Assembly: GCA_902798285.1 (NCBI GenBank)
Contig: CADBVZ010000008.1
Coordinates: 1 to 64,000, forward strand
DNA: 64,000 bases
Direction of reading: 5' to 3'
Source: an uncultured Prevotella sp.
Lineage (GTDB): Bacteria > Bacteroidota > Bacteroidia > Bacteroidales > Bacteroidaceae
Made by a program: the position numbers and the translations under genes. Shown here piece after piece: positions 10,375 to 17,720 of the stretch (position 1 is its first letter; each line of letters starts with the position of its first letter). The notes under the pieces were generated by a model. It was given only the letters and a program-made list of their open reading frames with translations, made no database searches and was not told the origin of the DNA.

Positions 10375-10382
10375 CAAAGATA
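10375..10382 (-). promoter_or_regulatory. -7 box for the DPP4-DUF4861 unit
   Basis: Minus strand TATCTTTG, 37 bases upstream of the DPP4 start. It lies just after the GldB-like gene stop at 10400, so DPP4 has its own promoter. Confidence 0.55.
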
Positions 10383-10399
10383 ATGATTTTTTCTGAGAA

Positions 10400-11197
10400 T
10401 TATTGAAAATCCTGATAATTGTTGTTTCTCAATAGCATATCCAAGGTTGCATTCTTATTCTGCAACATATATCGCTGAACTCTCTGGATATACTTGCTTT
10501 GGAATACACGCTTGCCCATAGCCTTGTTTACAGCCCATTGTATCTTGCCTATGTGAATATCACGCTCCAACTGGCTAAGCACCCTATCAGTAGGCATCGG
10601 ATAAAGGCTCAACAGATAGAAGCCCACACAATCAGGCACAATAAAATGGCGGTTCATCATCGATAACTGTTCACTCGTATAGCCATATTCTGGTTTCTGA
10701 TACAAAGGATTGTCAGAACCAAGATACTTATCCAGACAAATACCAATGGTGTTATTACCTACAATGATACTCTGGTCGAGCGAACCAATCTGGGCATATA
10801 TCTCCGGAGTTTCCAACCCAGAGATGTTATCTCTCAAATATTTGAAAGCTGTGGTCAGTTCCTTATTCAGATCCTCCACATTCGCATACTGCTGCTCGGC
10901 TTCGGCAATCAGTGTTTGAAGAGTAGTATCCTGATAGAAACGCAGGAACTTAGTGTTAATCTGCGTATCGTTTACCTTTCCAATACGTAACACATCTTCT
11001 ATCAGCGTTCTAGTCTGCATTGGATATACCGTATTCATCTGCTGGAGGGCAGAGAAATCTCCTGTCGTCAGGTATAGACTTTGGATACGATCATAGCGGT
11101 CAATGGCAATCGCCTCGTCGTCTTCCGACATGAACTGCCATTCACAGCTGATGCACCCCAGCATAACTACCAATAGAAAGAGATATATCTTATGCAC
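10400..11197 (-). CDS. GldB-like lipoprotein
   Basis: 265-residue lipoprotein resembling the gliding-motility lipoprotein GldB, recognised from the GNNTIGICLDKYLGSDNPLY region and overall order. GldB in Flavobacterium is a cell-envelope lipoprotein needed for gliding/type 9 secretion-related functions; members also occur in non-gliding Bacteroidales, where the role is unknown. I choose the GTG at 11195-11197: it puts the hydrophobic signal directly before VMLGC, whereas the longer frame begins with TTG at 11242, inside the -7 box at 11240-11247. It is a single gene, divergent from the DUF4861 gene at 11401. Confidence 0.7.
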   Translation of the reverse strand: MHKIYLFLLVVMLGCISCEWQFMSEDDEAIAIDRYDRIQSLYLTTGDFSALQQMNTVYPMQTRTLIEDVLRIGKVNDTQINTKFLRFYQDTTLQTLIAEAEQQYANVEDLNKELTTAFKYLRDNISGLETPEIYAQIGSLDQSIIVGNNTIGICLDKYLGSDNPLYQKPEYGYTSEQLSMMNRHFIVPDCVGFYLLSLYPMPTDRVLSQLERDIHIGKIQWAVNKAMGKRVFQSKYIQRVQRYMLQNKNATLDMLLRNNNYQDFQ

Positions 11198-11239
11198 TAA
11201 ACCTATTCTGAATGTTATATGTTTGTTAAAAAAGCGATG

Positions 11240-11247
11240 CAAATATA
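11240..11247 (-). promoter_or_regulatory. -7 box for the GldB-like gene
   Basis: Minus strand TATATTTG matches TAnnTTTG. Its position means transcription begins near 11233, which excludes the upstream TTG at 11242 and supports the GTG start at 11197. Confidence 0.55.
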
Positions 11248-11362
11248 CTAAAATATATTTTAAAATCCAAATTTTAACCTAAAAAAGATAAAAATTAATA
11301 TAAAAAACTGCACATTCTTGTTTATTTGTGTAAAAATCGGGCTCAGTTTGATTGTTTTTGAT

Positions 11363-11370
11363 TACTTTTG
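11363..11370 (+). promoter_or_regulatory. -7 box for the second DUF4861 gene
   Basis: TACTTTTG on the plus strand, 31 bases before the ATG at 11401. An in-frame ATG at 11368 falls inside the box and therefore is unlikely to be used. Confidence 0.55.
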
Positions 11371-11400
11371 CCATTCACTAAAACAAAACAAAGTAACATC

Positions 11401-12642
11401 ATGAAGAGAGCATTACTTTTGGCAATTATTGCCACATTCACAACTAACATGCTGGCTCAGACTAACAGCATCCGTTATGAAGTCAGAAACACGTCGGATA
11501 TTGATCGCACCGACATGCCTGTCGTCATTAAACTTGATAGTGAGGATACTTCCGATATCCACTCAGCCAGAGTCACATTGGGAACAAACAAGGAGATTCC
11601 CTGTCAGCTTGACGATCTTGACCAGGACGGCATCTTTGATGAGTTGTGTTTCCTGGTAGATCTAAAAGCCAAAGCAAAGGCCATCTACACGATTGAATAC
11701 AACACAAGTGACAAACCCCTTCAATATCCAGCCCGTGTCTATGCCGAGATGCTGATACGCAATGACAAGGTAAAGGAGAAGAACAAGCACGATAACTTCA
11801 TCGAGTCGATCACAGCCCGTGGCGACTGTGCCAACTCTTATAACATCCAACATCATCATGGTGTAGATTTCGAGAGTGAATACAATGGTATCCGCATTTA
11901 TTTCGATAAGCGCCAGACTCTCGACCTCTATGGAAAGTTTCACAAACGTCTCGAACTAAAAGAAACTCAGTTCTATACGTCGAAAGAACAGAAGGAACAG
12001 GGCTATGGCGACGATGTGCTTTGGGTGGGCAACACCTTTGGACTTGGTGCCTTCCGAGGCTGGGATGGAAAGCAGCCCACAATGATCGATCCTGTCAGCA
12101 GTCGCACCCAGCGTATCATCTCCTATGGTCCGCTTCGTACCATCGTCGAGGTTGTGGATCGTGGCTGGCAATACTCACCTCTCACCTCTCACCCCTTACC
12201 TCTGAATATGACCATCCGCTATACTCAATATGCTGGCCATCGTGATACGGATGTCGATGTATTCTTTAATAAGGATGTGAAGGATTATCTTTTCTCTACA
12301 GGTATCATCAATGTCAAAGAGTCTGTCGAGTTCTCTGACAAAAATGGTTTGCGAGCCTGCTGGGGCACAGATTGGCCTTCGAGCGATCATGAGAACTTCA
12401 AACCAGAAACTGTAGGACTGGGCATCTATATACCCCAGCAATATATCAAGAGCGAGGAAGTGGCCAACAAGGATAACTATGCCTATGTAGTTGGTACTAA
12501 CAACAAGCACCTCTGCTATAAAGTCATCTATTGTTCAGACAACGAGTCATTCGGATTCCACTCTGCCGATGCTTGGTTTGACTACCTGAAGCAGTGGAAG
12601 CAGAAAGAGGTAGATCACCCTGCTGTCGTCATTCGTCAGTAA
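11401..12642 (+). CDS. DUF4861 family secreted protein (second copy)
   Basis: 413-residue secreted protein. The start at 11401 gives a standard signal peptide ending TNMLAQ. The body matches DUF4861-type proteins (GYGDDVLWVGNTFGLGAFRGW, RYTQYAGHRDTDVDVFF, GTDWPSSDHENF), but it is only distantly like the copy at 6980-8128 and contains an extra N-terminal beta domain. No catalytic activity is established. Residues about 258-268 (SPLTSHPLPL) are encoded by a heptanucleotide repeat tract at 12174-12203 that looks like an in-frame insertion. Its stop codon abuts the stop codon of the convergent glycosyltransferase with no spacing. Confidence 0.78.
   Translation: MKRALLLAIIATFTTNMLAQTNSIRYEVRNTSDIDRTDMPVVIKLDSEDTSDIHSARVTLGTNKEIPCQLDDLDQDGIFDELCFLVDLKAKAKAIYTIEYNTSDKPLQYPARVYAEMLIRNDKVKEKNKHDNFIESITARGDCANSYNIQHHHGVDFESEYNGIRIYFDKRQTLDLYGKFHKRLELKETQFYTSKEQKEQGYGDDVLWVGNTFGLGAFRGWDGKQPTMIDPVSSRTQRIISYGPLRTIVEVVDRGWQYSPLTSHPLPLNMTIRYTQYAGHRDTDVDVFFNKDVKDYLFSTGIINVKESVEFSDKNGLRACWGTDWPSSDHENFKPETVGLGIYIPQQYIKSEEVANKDNYAYVVGTNNKHLCYKVIYCSDNESFGFHSADAWFDYLKQWKQKEVDHPAVVIRQ
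12174..12203 (+). repeat. Heptanucleotide repeat inside the DUF4861 gene
   Basis: Period-7 tract of the CTCACCT type, read in frame as part of residues 258-268. It is the same repeat family as at 13692-13723, 14660-14692, 18395-18430, 22647-22682, 22773-22809 and 24617-24640. Confidence 0.75.
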
Positions 12643-13665
12643 TTAAGGAAGCTGGGCGAACGTCTTTCGTCCTTTTACATAGTATTGCCAGAGCAGGGAG
12701 AAAGCCCTTCGCTCTGGTATTTCTTTTGCCACACGACTGGCTTGGATGGCCTTGCGATCAGCTTCAAAGTCCTTCCGCCAACGTTTAAAAGCCCTTCGTG
12801 CACGATACACTGCCCTGAAGTCGCCCACATTCCGTTTCAGAATCAGCATCTCCCAAGCAGCCAGATAGTCGAGCCACCAGCGCCATCGCATCACCCTCTT
12901 CAGATTCTCCTCAGGGAGACACTTATAGAGCATCGTCAGGTTATTGCGGAAGTTCAGGAAAGTCTTCATCGGATTACCCTTAGGCAAGGTTCCGCCACCC
13001 ACATGGTAAACATAACTCTCTGGCAAACAAACTATTCTGCGACCACGAATACGCAATCGCCAACAAAGGTCTATCTCCTCATTATGGGCAAAAAATCGTC
13101 CATCGAGTCCGCCAGCCTCCCAATAGTCCTTCGATCGTATCATCAGTGCAGCACCAGTAGCCCAGAGAATGTCTGTGGCATAATCATACTGACCATTATC
13201 TTCCTCAACTGTTTCGAAAATACGTCCACGACAGAAGGGATAGCCAAAGTGGTCGAGGTATCCCCCACTCGCTCCTGCATATTCAAAACGATCCTTATCG
13301 AAGATTGAAAGCAACTTCGGCTGACAGGCCGCCACATCAGGATGATTATCCATATATTCTGTCATGGGCGTCAACCAGTGATGAGTCACCTCAATATCGG
13401 AGTTCAGCAGCAAGTAATATTCAGCATCCATCTGTTTCAAGGCTTTATTGTAACCCTCTGCAAACCCCCAGTTCTTCTCCAATTGGATAAGCTTCACCCC
13501 AGGGAAATGCTGTCGGAGCATCTCCATCGACTGGTCCGTCGAAGCATTGTCTGCCACATAGACAGTCGCCTCGTCCTTCGAGTATTGCAACACGGAGGGC
13601 ATATACTTCTCAAGCATCGCCTGTCCGTTCCAATTCAGGATTACAATTGCTACTTTATCCATCAC
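12643..13665 (-). CDS. Family 2 glycosyltransferase
   Basis: GT-A fold enzyme of the rhamnosyltransferase-like group that transfers a sugar from a nucleotide donor; acceptor unknown. The N-terminus VAIVILNWNG begins the Rossmann-like fold, VADNAS binds the nucleotide and LLNSDIEV supplies the DxD-like acid. ATGAALMIRSKDYWEAGGLD and HNEEIDLCWRLR are typical of this group. No membrane helix is evident, so it is cytosolic or peripheral. Length 340 is normal. It follows mtaB by 19 bases, with a heptanucleotide repeat at the junction, and no polysaccharide cluster surrounds it. The start may be the first or second Met. Confidence 0.88.
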   Translation of the reverse strand: MMDKVAIVILNWNGQAMLEKYMPSVLQYSKDEATVYVADNASTDQSMEMLRQHFPGVKLIQLEKNWGFAEGYNKALKQMDAEYYLLLNSDIEVTHHWLTPMTEYMDNHPDVAACQPKLLSIFDKDRFEYAGASGGYLDHFGYPFCRGRIFETVEEDNGQYDYATDILWATGAALMIRSKDYWEAGGLDGRFFAHNEEIDLCWRLRIRGRRIVCLPESYVYHVGGGTLPKGNPMKTFLNFRNNLTMLYKCLPEENLKRVMRWRWWLDYLAAWEMLILKRNVGDFRAVYRARRAFKRWRKDFEADRKAIQASRVAKEIPERRAFSLLWQYYVKGRKTFAQLP

Positions 13666-13684
13666 GCGCGTACCTTATTATATA

Positions 13685-15061
13685 TTATAGTGGTGAGAGG
13701 TGAGTGGTGAGAGGTGAGAGAATACATTTCAGCGACTGTTTGTCAACAGTCAATTCTCCCAATTTCACTCTAACCAGTTGATTATCCAATGCAGGGTCGG
13801 CATCCTTTGGCGACAACTCCACCCTGATGTAGTTCCTTGTGAAGCCATGCATGGCTCTGCCTCGAGTAGCTTTCTCGAAGAGAACTTCTGCCTCCTGGCC
13901 CACATGCTGCTGATAAAAAGCAATCGTCTTCTTATCAGAGAGATCAAGCAGTCGCTTCGAGCGAAGTTTCTTGTCCTTCTCTGTTACCACGTATGGAATG
14001 CTCAGTGCCGATGTGCCAGGTCGCTCTGAATATGGGAACACATGCAGCTGAGTCACATCGAGCCCCTTCAGGAACTCATACGTCTCCTCAAAACACTCTG
14101 GCGTTTCTCCTCTACAACCTACCATCACGTCAACGCCGATAAACGCATCGGGCATCAACTCCTTGATACGATGTATCTTGTCAGCAAACAGCTGCCTATC
14201 GTAATGCCTGTGCATCAGTTTCAGCACTGTGTCGCTGCCACTCTGCAAAGGTATATGGAAATGAGGCATAAACGCCCTACTCTGAGCACAATACTCTATC
14301 AACTCGTCAGAGAGCAGATCAGGTTCCAAACTACTGATTCTGTAGCGCTTGATAGCTTCCACCTTGTCGAGAGCCTTTACCAAGTCGATGAAGCGCTCGC
14401 CAGTTGTCTTGCCAAAATCGCCAATGTTCACTCCTGTCAGCACAATCTCCTTTCCTCCCTCTTTGGCAGCTTCCTCAGCCTGAGCCACAAGCGATGCGAT
14501 AGAAGGATTCCTTGAGAAACCTCTGGCGTATGGAATGGTACAATAAGTACAGAAATAGTCGCAGCCATCTTGCACCTTCAGGAAATATCTCGTTCTGTTT
14601 CCTCTAGAGCAACTTGGCGCAAAGCTCTTAATATCCTTCGTCTTCTGGCGGAAGGCATTTCTCTCACCTCTCACCTCTAGCTTCTCACCTCTATTAATCC
14701 AGGCTTCTGAAAGAAACTGGATTAAATTCGCCTTCTCATTCGAGCCCAGCACCAGACTCACACCATCTATCTTCGCTACCTCTTCTGCCTCTAGCTGGGC
14801 ATAGCAACCAGTTACCACCACAAAGGCGCCAGGATTCTCCCTCACCATGCGATGAATCTGCTGCCTGCATTTCTTGTCGGCCACCTCAGTCACTGAACAG
14901 GTATTGATCAAGCAGATATCTGCCTTCTCACCTTTTGCTGCTGTCCGTACGCCTAACTCCTGAAGCATTTTCCCGAAGGTTGATGTCTCAGAAAAGTTCA
15001 ACTTACAGCCCAGTGTGTAGTAAGTCGCCGTTTTGCCCTGAAAGGCCGATGTATCTATCAT
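13685..15061 (-). CDS. mtaB: tRNA t6A37 methylthiotransferase MtaB
   Basis: Radical SAM enzyme that inserts a methylthio group at C2 of t6A37 in tRNAs decoding ANN codons. The N-terminal UPF0004 domain binds one Fe-S cluster (GCKLNFSET, NTCSVTEVADKKCR, GCYAQ), the radical SAM cluster ligands are Cys167, Cys171 and Cys174 (CDYFCTYC), and a TRAM domain closes the protein. Two period-7 repeats are translated: residues 124-134 (RGEKLEVRGER), inserted after the UPF0004 domain, and the last 11 residues (LSPLTTHLSPL). Otherwise length (458) and order fit the family. Its promoter is a TACCTTTG box at 15113-15120; the glycosyltransferase gene follows. Confidence 0.94.
   Translation of the reverse strand: MIDTSAFQGKTATYYTLGCKLNFSETSTFGKMLQELGVRTAAKGEKADICLINTCSVTEVADKKCRQQIHRMVRENPGAFVVVTGCYAQLEAEEVAKIDGVSLVLGSNEKANLIQFLSEAWINRGEKLEVRGERNAFRQKTKDIKSFAPSCSRGNRTRYFLKVQDGCDYFCTYCTIPYARGFSRNPSIASLVAQAEEAAKEGGKEIVLTGVNIGDFGKTTGERFIDLVKALDKVEAIKRYRISSLEPDLLSDELIEYCAQSRAFMPHFHIPLQSGSDTVLKLMHRHYDRQLFADKIHRIKELMPDAFIGVDVMVGCRGETPECFEETYEFLKGLDVTQLHVFPYSERPGTSALSIPYVVTEKDKKLRSKRLLDLSDKKTIAFYQQHVGQEAEVLFEKATRGRAMHGFTRNYIRVELSPKDADPALDNQLVRVKLGELTVDKQSLKCILSPLTTHLSPL
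13692..13723 (-). repeat. Heptanucleotide repeat at the mtaB 3' end
   Basis: Four to five GGTGAGA/GGTGAGT units at exact 7-base steps, followed by GAATA. It encodes the last residues of MtaB. The run from about 13693 to 13724 is the reverse complement of the second hemW tract, so these are copies of one element rather than independent slippage products. Confidence 0.85.
14660..14692 (-). repeat. Heptanucleotide repeat inside mtaB
   Basis: On the coding strand AGAGGTGAGAAGCTAGAGGT followed by further GAGAGGTGAGAG units. The same order, including the GAAGCTA interruption, occurs in hemW at 22647-22682. It is read as RGEKLEVRGER. Confidence 0.85.
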
Positions 15062-15112
15062 CTTTTACCTATTTACTTTTTATGCCTTAAAAACATTGTT
15101 TGTTTACGGGCA

Positions 15113-15120
15113 CAAAGGTA
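15113..15120 (-). promoter_or_regulatory. -7 box for mtaB
   Basis: Minus strand TACCTTTG, perfect consensus, 51 bases upstream of the mtaB start. Confidence 0.6.
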
Positions 15121-15289
15121 CATCTTTTTTCTCTATTTTCATCAATTTTTGGCATTTTTCCGTTAAGTGAAGAAAATACACCAAATTTTAACATTTCGTA
15201 TCTTGTTGATTTTCAGACACTTGCTAAAAAGTTACAAAAAAGGTCGAAAAAAAATCGAAAAAAATGATACGTTGTATTAAAAATATGCT

Positions 15290-15297
15290 TAACTTTG
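15290..15297 (+). promoter_or_regulatory. -7 box for the 57-residue lipoprotein
   Basis: TAACTTTG, 53 bases upstream of the ATG at 15351; the leader would be about 47 nt. An A-rich tract (about 15235-15265) lies upstream and could act as an UP-like element. Confidence 0.55.
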
Positions 15298-15350
15298 CAG
15301 CGTTTTAATAAACAAATGATTGTTTTACAGATTTAAAAAGCTTAGAAAAA

Positions 15351-15524
15351 ATGAAAAAATTAGTATTCATGTTCGTAGCAGTTGCTGCTATCTCTTTCGC
15401 TTCTTGTGGTAACAAGGCTCAGGCTCCTGTACAGGACACTGATTCTATCGCTGAGGTAGTTGATAGCGTAGTAGACAGCCTGGCTGTTGATTCAGTTGCT
15501 GCTGACTCTACTGTTGCTGAGTAA
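15351..15524 (+). CDS. Small acidic lipoprotein, 57 residues
   Basis: A 57-codon gene, shorter than most ORF cut-offs. Residues 1-18 form a lipoprotein signal with lipobox SFASC (Cys19). The mature part is a 38-residue acidic segment built on repeats of VDS/ADS (AEVVDSVVDSLAVDSVAADS), without aromatic residues, so probably disordered. It is supported by a -7 box at 15290-15297, an A-rich start region, GCT/GTT-biased codons of highly expressed genes, and a strong terminator 31 bases after the stop. It resembles the small abundant lipoproteins common in Bacteroidales; function unknown. Confidence 0.8.
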   Translation: MKKLVFMFVAVAAISFASCGNKAQAPVQDTDSIAEVVDSVVDSLAVDSVAADSTVAE

Positions 15525-15554
15525 TTATTACTCGACGAACAATTGAGAGAAATG

Positions 15555-15590
15555 AGAGGTCGCAGGGCGTGAGTCCCGCGACCTCTTTCT
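15555..15590 (+). terminator. Terminator after the small lipoprotein gene
   Basis: 9-bp stem (15555-15563 with 15578-15586), a one-base bulge and a further 3-bp GGG/CCC stem, then TTCTTT. A strong Rho-independent terminator. Confidence 0.85.
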
Positions 15591-15709
15591 TTATGCCCAC
15601 ATACTACCTAAACAAAAACGGCTATTTTTGCGTTTTTCACCCACCAAAATTGGCTTTATTGTTAATTATAGGGGCGCTTATAAACCAGACAAAACATTCT
15701 AAATCTCTA

Positions 15710-15814
15710 CAAAAGACTATCTTTTAGGGTGTAAAAGACTATCTTTGATGATGCAATAGATTATCTTTTGAGGTATAAAAGACTATCTTTCGCAAATCGA
15801 TAGATAGTCCAAAG
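15710..15814. repeat. 22-bp-phased palindrome array 1 (five units)
   Basis: Five 17-nt units begin at 15710, 15732, 15754, 15776 and 15798, an exact 22-base step, each followed by a variable 5-nt spacer. Units are variants of AAAAGActaTCTTTT; the third is CAATAGATTATCTTTTG and the fifth is the motif in inverted orientation (CGATAGATAGTCCAAAG). Each can form a short hairpin or bind a dimer. Confidence 0.85.
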
Positions 15815-15862
15815 TCCAGAAGATAGTAAAGTATACCATAGGCGAGCAACGTACTCTATTAT

Positions 15863-15950
15863 AAATTCTCTAGAGAATTTGGAGGTTTAAACGGAGGAAA
15901 CCCAGACTTTAGACGGAGTAAAGTCTTGAATTCTCTAGAGAATTTAACAA
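15863..15950. repeat. 22-bp-phased palindrome array 2 (four units)
   Basis: Four 17-nt units begin at 15863, 15885, 15907 and 15929: AAATTCTCTAGAGAATT, GTTTAAACGGAGGAAAC, CTTTAGACGGAGTAAAG, AATTCTCTAGAGAATTT. The outer two are the same perfect palindrome (TTCTCTAGAGAA core); the inner two share a CGGAG core with compensated stem ends (G-C against C-G). Spacers are 5 nt: TGGAG, CCAGA, TCTTG, AACAA. Same step and unit length as the array inside the ABC-F gene. Confidence 0.92.
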
Positions 15951-15967
15951 GGTATATTATCCAAAAC

Positions 15968-16028
15968 ACCCCTTTATAAGCAGGTCCATCGGACTTTCAA
16001 TAGTCCAAAATGGTGACGAATCGTCTCC
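15968..16028. repeat. Possible degenerate palindrome array 3 (three units)
   Basis: 17-nt windows at 15968, 15990 and 16012 keep the 22-base step. The last, GGTGACGAATCGTCTCC, is a near-perfect palindrome (one mismatch pair); the middle holds GGACT/AGTCC; the first keeps only CTT/AAG. The sequences share nothing with arrays 1 and 2 except geometry. Confidence 0.45.
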
Positions 16029-16059
16029 ATCCAGCCAAAAGTATTATATAAAAACAATT

Positions 16060-16086
16060 GTCCCGAGAGCTTGTGGCCCTCGGGAC
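16060..16086 (-). terminator. Terminator-like hairpin after the rpsF-rpsR-rplI operon
   Basis: Perfect 8-bp GTCCCGAG/CTCGGGAC stem with an 11-nt loop. On the minus strand it is followed by AATTGTTTTTATA, a weak U-tract. It lies 74 bases after the rplI stop. Confidence 0.6.
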
Positions 16087-16159
16087 GCTTGCGTCATAAT
16101 AAATAATGATGCTTTACAGCATTGATTAATTATTAATTGTAGATTTAAAATGCACTTGT

Positions 16160-16765
16160 TTATGCCTCTGCGGGAGCTTCCTCAGCAGGAGCGTCGATGG
16201 CCTCGAGAGCCTCAGCCTCAGCTTCAGCCTCTGCAGCAGCAGCCTCGTCGGCAGCAGCCTTCTTGGCATCAGCAGCAGCCTTGATGGCAGCCTCAGCCTC
16301 AGCAGCAGCCTGCAGCTCAGCAGCGTTCTCAGCAACTACCTTTACAGGAATCTCAACAGTTACCTCCTTGTGGAAGTGAACGAGAGCTACATAGTCGCCA
16401 ATCTTCTTGGCATCCTTCATGGTGATGATCTTACGATCAACCTCCTTACCGAGCTTAGCGAGCTCCTCGGCTACCTGAGCAGCACCTACAGAACCGTAGA
16501 GCTGACCAGTGGCGCTAACCTTAGCGGCAATCTCGAGAGCAACACCAGCGAGCTGGGCAGCCTTCTCCTCAGCAGCAGCCTTGAGGGCAGCCAGCTTGTG
16601 AGCCTGCTGCTTCAGGTTCTCTGCGAGAATCTTCTTAGCTGAAGGACTGGCGATAACACCCTTACCCTGAGGGATGAGGTAGTTACGGCCATAGCCAGAC
16701 TTTACATTCACGATATCGTTCTTGAATCCCAGACCGATAATATCTTCTTTCAGTATAATTTCCAT
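16160..16765 (-). CDS. rplI: 50S ribosomal protein L9 with Ala/Glu-rich tail
   Basis: L9 binds 23S rRNA near the L1 stalk and helps maintain reading frame. The N-terminal domain (MEIILKEDIIGLGFKNDIV, VKSGYGRNYLIP) and long connecting helix are standard. Canonical L9 is about 150 residues; this one is 201, the excess being a C-terminal tail of about 50 residues made almost only of Ala, Glu, Lys and Asp (for example AEAEAEAEALEAI), predicted helical or disordered. It is last in the rpsF-rpsR-rplI operon, followed by a hairpin at 16060-16086. A similar Ala/Glu-rich tail is on IF3 in this window. Confidence 0.96.
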   Translation of the reverse strand: MEIILKEDIIGLGFKNDIVNVKSGYGRNYLIPQGKGVIASPSAKKILAENLKQQAHKLAALKAAAEEKAAQLAGVALEIAAKVSATGQLYGSVGAAQVAEELAKLGKEVDRKIITMKDAKKIGDYVALVHFHKEVTVEIPVKVVAENAAELQAAAEAEAAIKAAADAKKAAADEAAAAEAEAEAEALEAIDAPAEEAPAEA

Positions 16766-16787
16766 AATCTTGCGTCCTCCTCTTTAA

Positions 16788-17054
16788 TTACTTCATCAAA
16801 TCGGCTACGTAAGGCAGCAGTGCGATCTGGCGGGCACGCTTAACGGCCTGAGCCACACGACGCTGATACTTCAGAGATGTTCCAGTGATACGACGGGGAA
16901 GAATCTTACCCTGCTCGTTGAGGAACTTCTTAAGGAACTCGGGATCCTTGTAGTCAATGTACTTGATACCGCTCTTCTTGAAACGGCAATACTTCTTCTT
17001 CTTTGTGTCGATAGAAGGAGCTGTCAAATAACGGATTTCACTCTGTTCTGCCAT
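16788..17054 (-). CDS. rpsR: 30S ribosomal protein S18
   Basis: Small-subunit platform protein that binds as a heterodimer with S6. The 88-residue product has the conserved core [31 protein letters not shown] and [13 protein letters not shown]. It lacks the CxxC zinc ligands found in some S18 paralogues, keeping one Cys. It is the middle gene of rpsF-rpsR-rplI: 3 bases after rpsF and 22 before rplI, so its partner S6 is made from the same transcript. Confidence 0.97.
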   Translation of the reverse strand: MAEQSEIRYLTAPSIDTKKKKYCRFKKSGIKYIDYKDPEFLKKFLNEQGKILPRRITGTSLKYQRRVAQAVKRARQIALLPYVADLMK

Positions 17055-17057
17055 AAT

Positions 17058-17402
17058 TTAAGCCTCCTCTTTTTTACCAAGCTTTGCACGACGCTTCTCG
17101 GCGTACTCAATTGCATACTTGTCAAGTTTAACTGTCTGGAAACGGATTACTTTCTCATCACGACGGAAAGCGGTCTCCAGTGTCTTAATCACTGATGGCT
17201 CAGCCTTGAACTCTACGAGGCAGTAGAAACCTGTAGACTTCTTCTGAATAGCATAAGCCATCTTCTTCAATCCCCAGGCCTCTTCACTAATGATCTCTGC
17301 ACCCTTATCGGTGAGGACCTTCTTGAATTTTGCGGCCGTTTCCTTCATCTGATCATCAGACAAAACGGGAGTTAAAATGAAAACGGTTTCGTATTGATTC
17401 AT
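17058..17402 (-). CDS. rpsF: 30S ribosomal protein S6
   Basis: Binds S18 and the central domain of 16S rRNA. The ferredoxin-like fold is evident from [32 protein letters not shown] and [14 protein letters not shown]. 114 residues is usual; the tail [13 protein letters not shown] is basic then acidic. It is first in its operon; a perfect TACCTTTG box lies 47 bases upstream at 17450-17457 and a period-7 repeat (17468-17499) occupies the region just upstream of that box, where a -33 element would be. Confidence 0.97.
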   Translation of the reverse strand: MNQYETVFILTPVLSDDQMKETAAKFKKVLTDKGAEIISEEAWGLKKMAYAIQKKSTGFYCLVEFKAEPSVIKTLETAFRRDEKVIRFQTVKLDKYAIEYAEKRRAKLGKKEEA

Positions 17403-17449
17403 ACTACTTAAAAAATAAAAATTAATAATGTTGTGCTTAAAAGCGGGTG

Positions 17450-17457
17450 CAAAGGTA
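17450..17457 (-). promoter_or_regulatory. -7 box for rpsF-rpsR-rplI
   Basis: Minus strand TACCTTTG, perfect match to TAnnTTTG, followed downstream by a roughly 40-nt leader. Confidence 0.65.
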
Positions 17458-17467
17458 CTAATTTTCT

Positions 17468-17499
17468 ATTGAACATTGAACATTGGACATTGAACATTT
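17468..17499 (-). repeat. Heptanucleotide repeat upstream of rpsF
   Basis: ATTGAAC repeated at 7-base steps (four units, one changed to ATTGGAC). It is the same kind of period-7 tract as the GGTGAGA family but with a different unit. Confidence 0.75.
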
Positions 17500-17516
17500 T
17501 AATTGTTTAACAGAAT

Positions 17517-17720
17517 TTAATACTTTTCACGCTTTTTCTGCTGGCGAATGTGGAGATAGGCGCCAATAATAATCATCAGCCAGCCGGCGAGCAACACCAG
17601 ATTACTCGACGTCCAGCCAACCAGATAAGCGACTATCAAAAGGATGGCGCCGGCCAAAACCAGCGCCAATCCTATGGGGTTATTCCTCCTCGGGAGTGAT
17701 GAGTTTGTATCCTTTACCAT
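17517..17720 (-). CDS. Small two-helix membrane protein
   Basis: 67-residue protein of unknown function with two membrane helices (about 16-35 and 41-59, separated by GWTSSN) and a basic tail IRQQKKREKY, consistent with an inner-membrane hairpin with both ends in the cytosol. Its only in-frame ATG, at 17720, lies inside the 3' end of rprY, giving a 41-base overlap in another frame, so it is probably translated from the rprX-rprY transcript by coupling. The overlap and hydrophobicity support a real gene, though no family name comes to mind. Confidence 0.65.
   Translation of the reverse strand: MVKDTNSSLPRRNNPIGLALVLAGAILLIVAYLVGWTSSNLVLLAGWLMIIIGAYLHIRQQKKREKY

Larger units (their letters stand above)
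15525..16159. other. 635-bp gene-free region between convergent genes
   Basis: Lies between the small lipoprotein gene and rplI, which converge. It holds a terminator at each end (15555-15590, 16060-16086) and, between them, the 22-bp-phased palindrome arrays described separately. No convincing ORF, tRNA or transposase is seen. Confidence 0.8.

Noticed and set aside
15710..15950. CRISPR array
   Set aside because: Regular repeats, but the spacers are only 5 nt and the units themselves vary; no cas genes are in the window.
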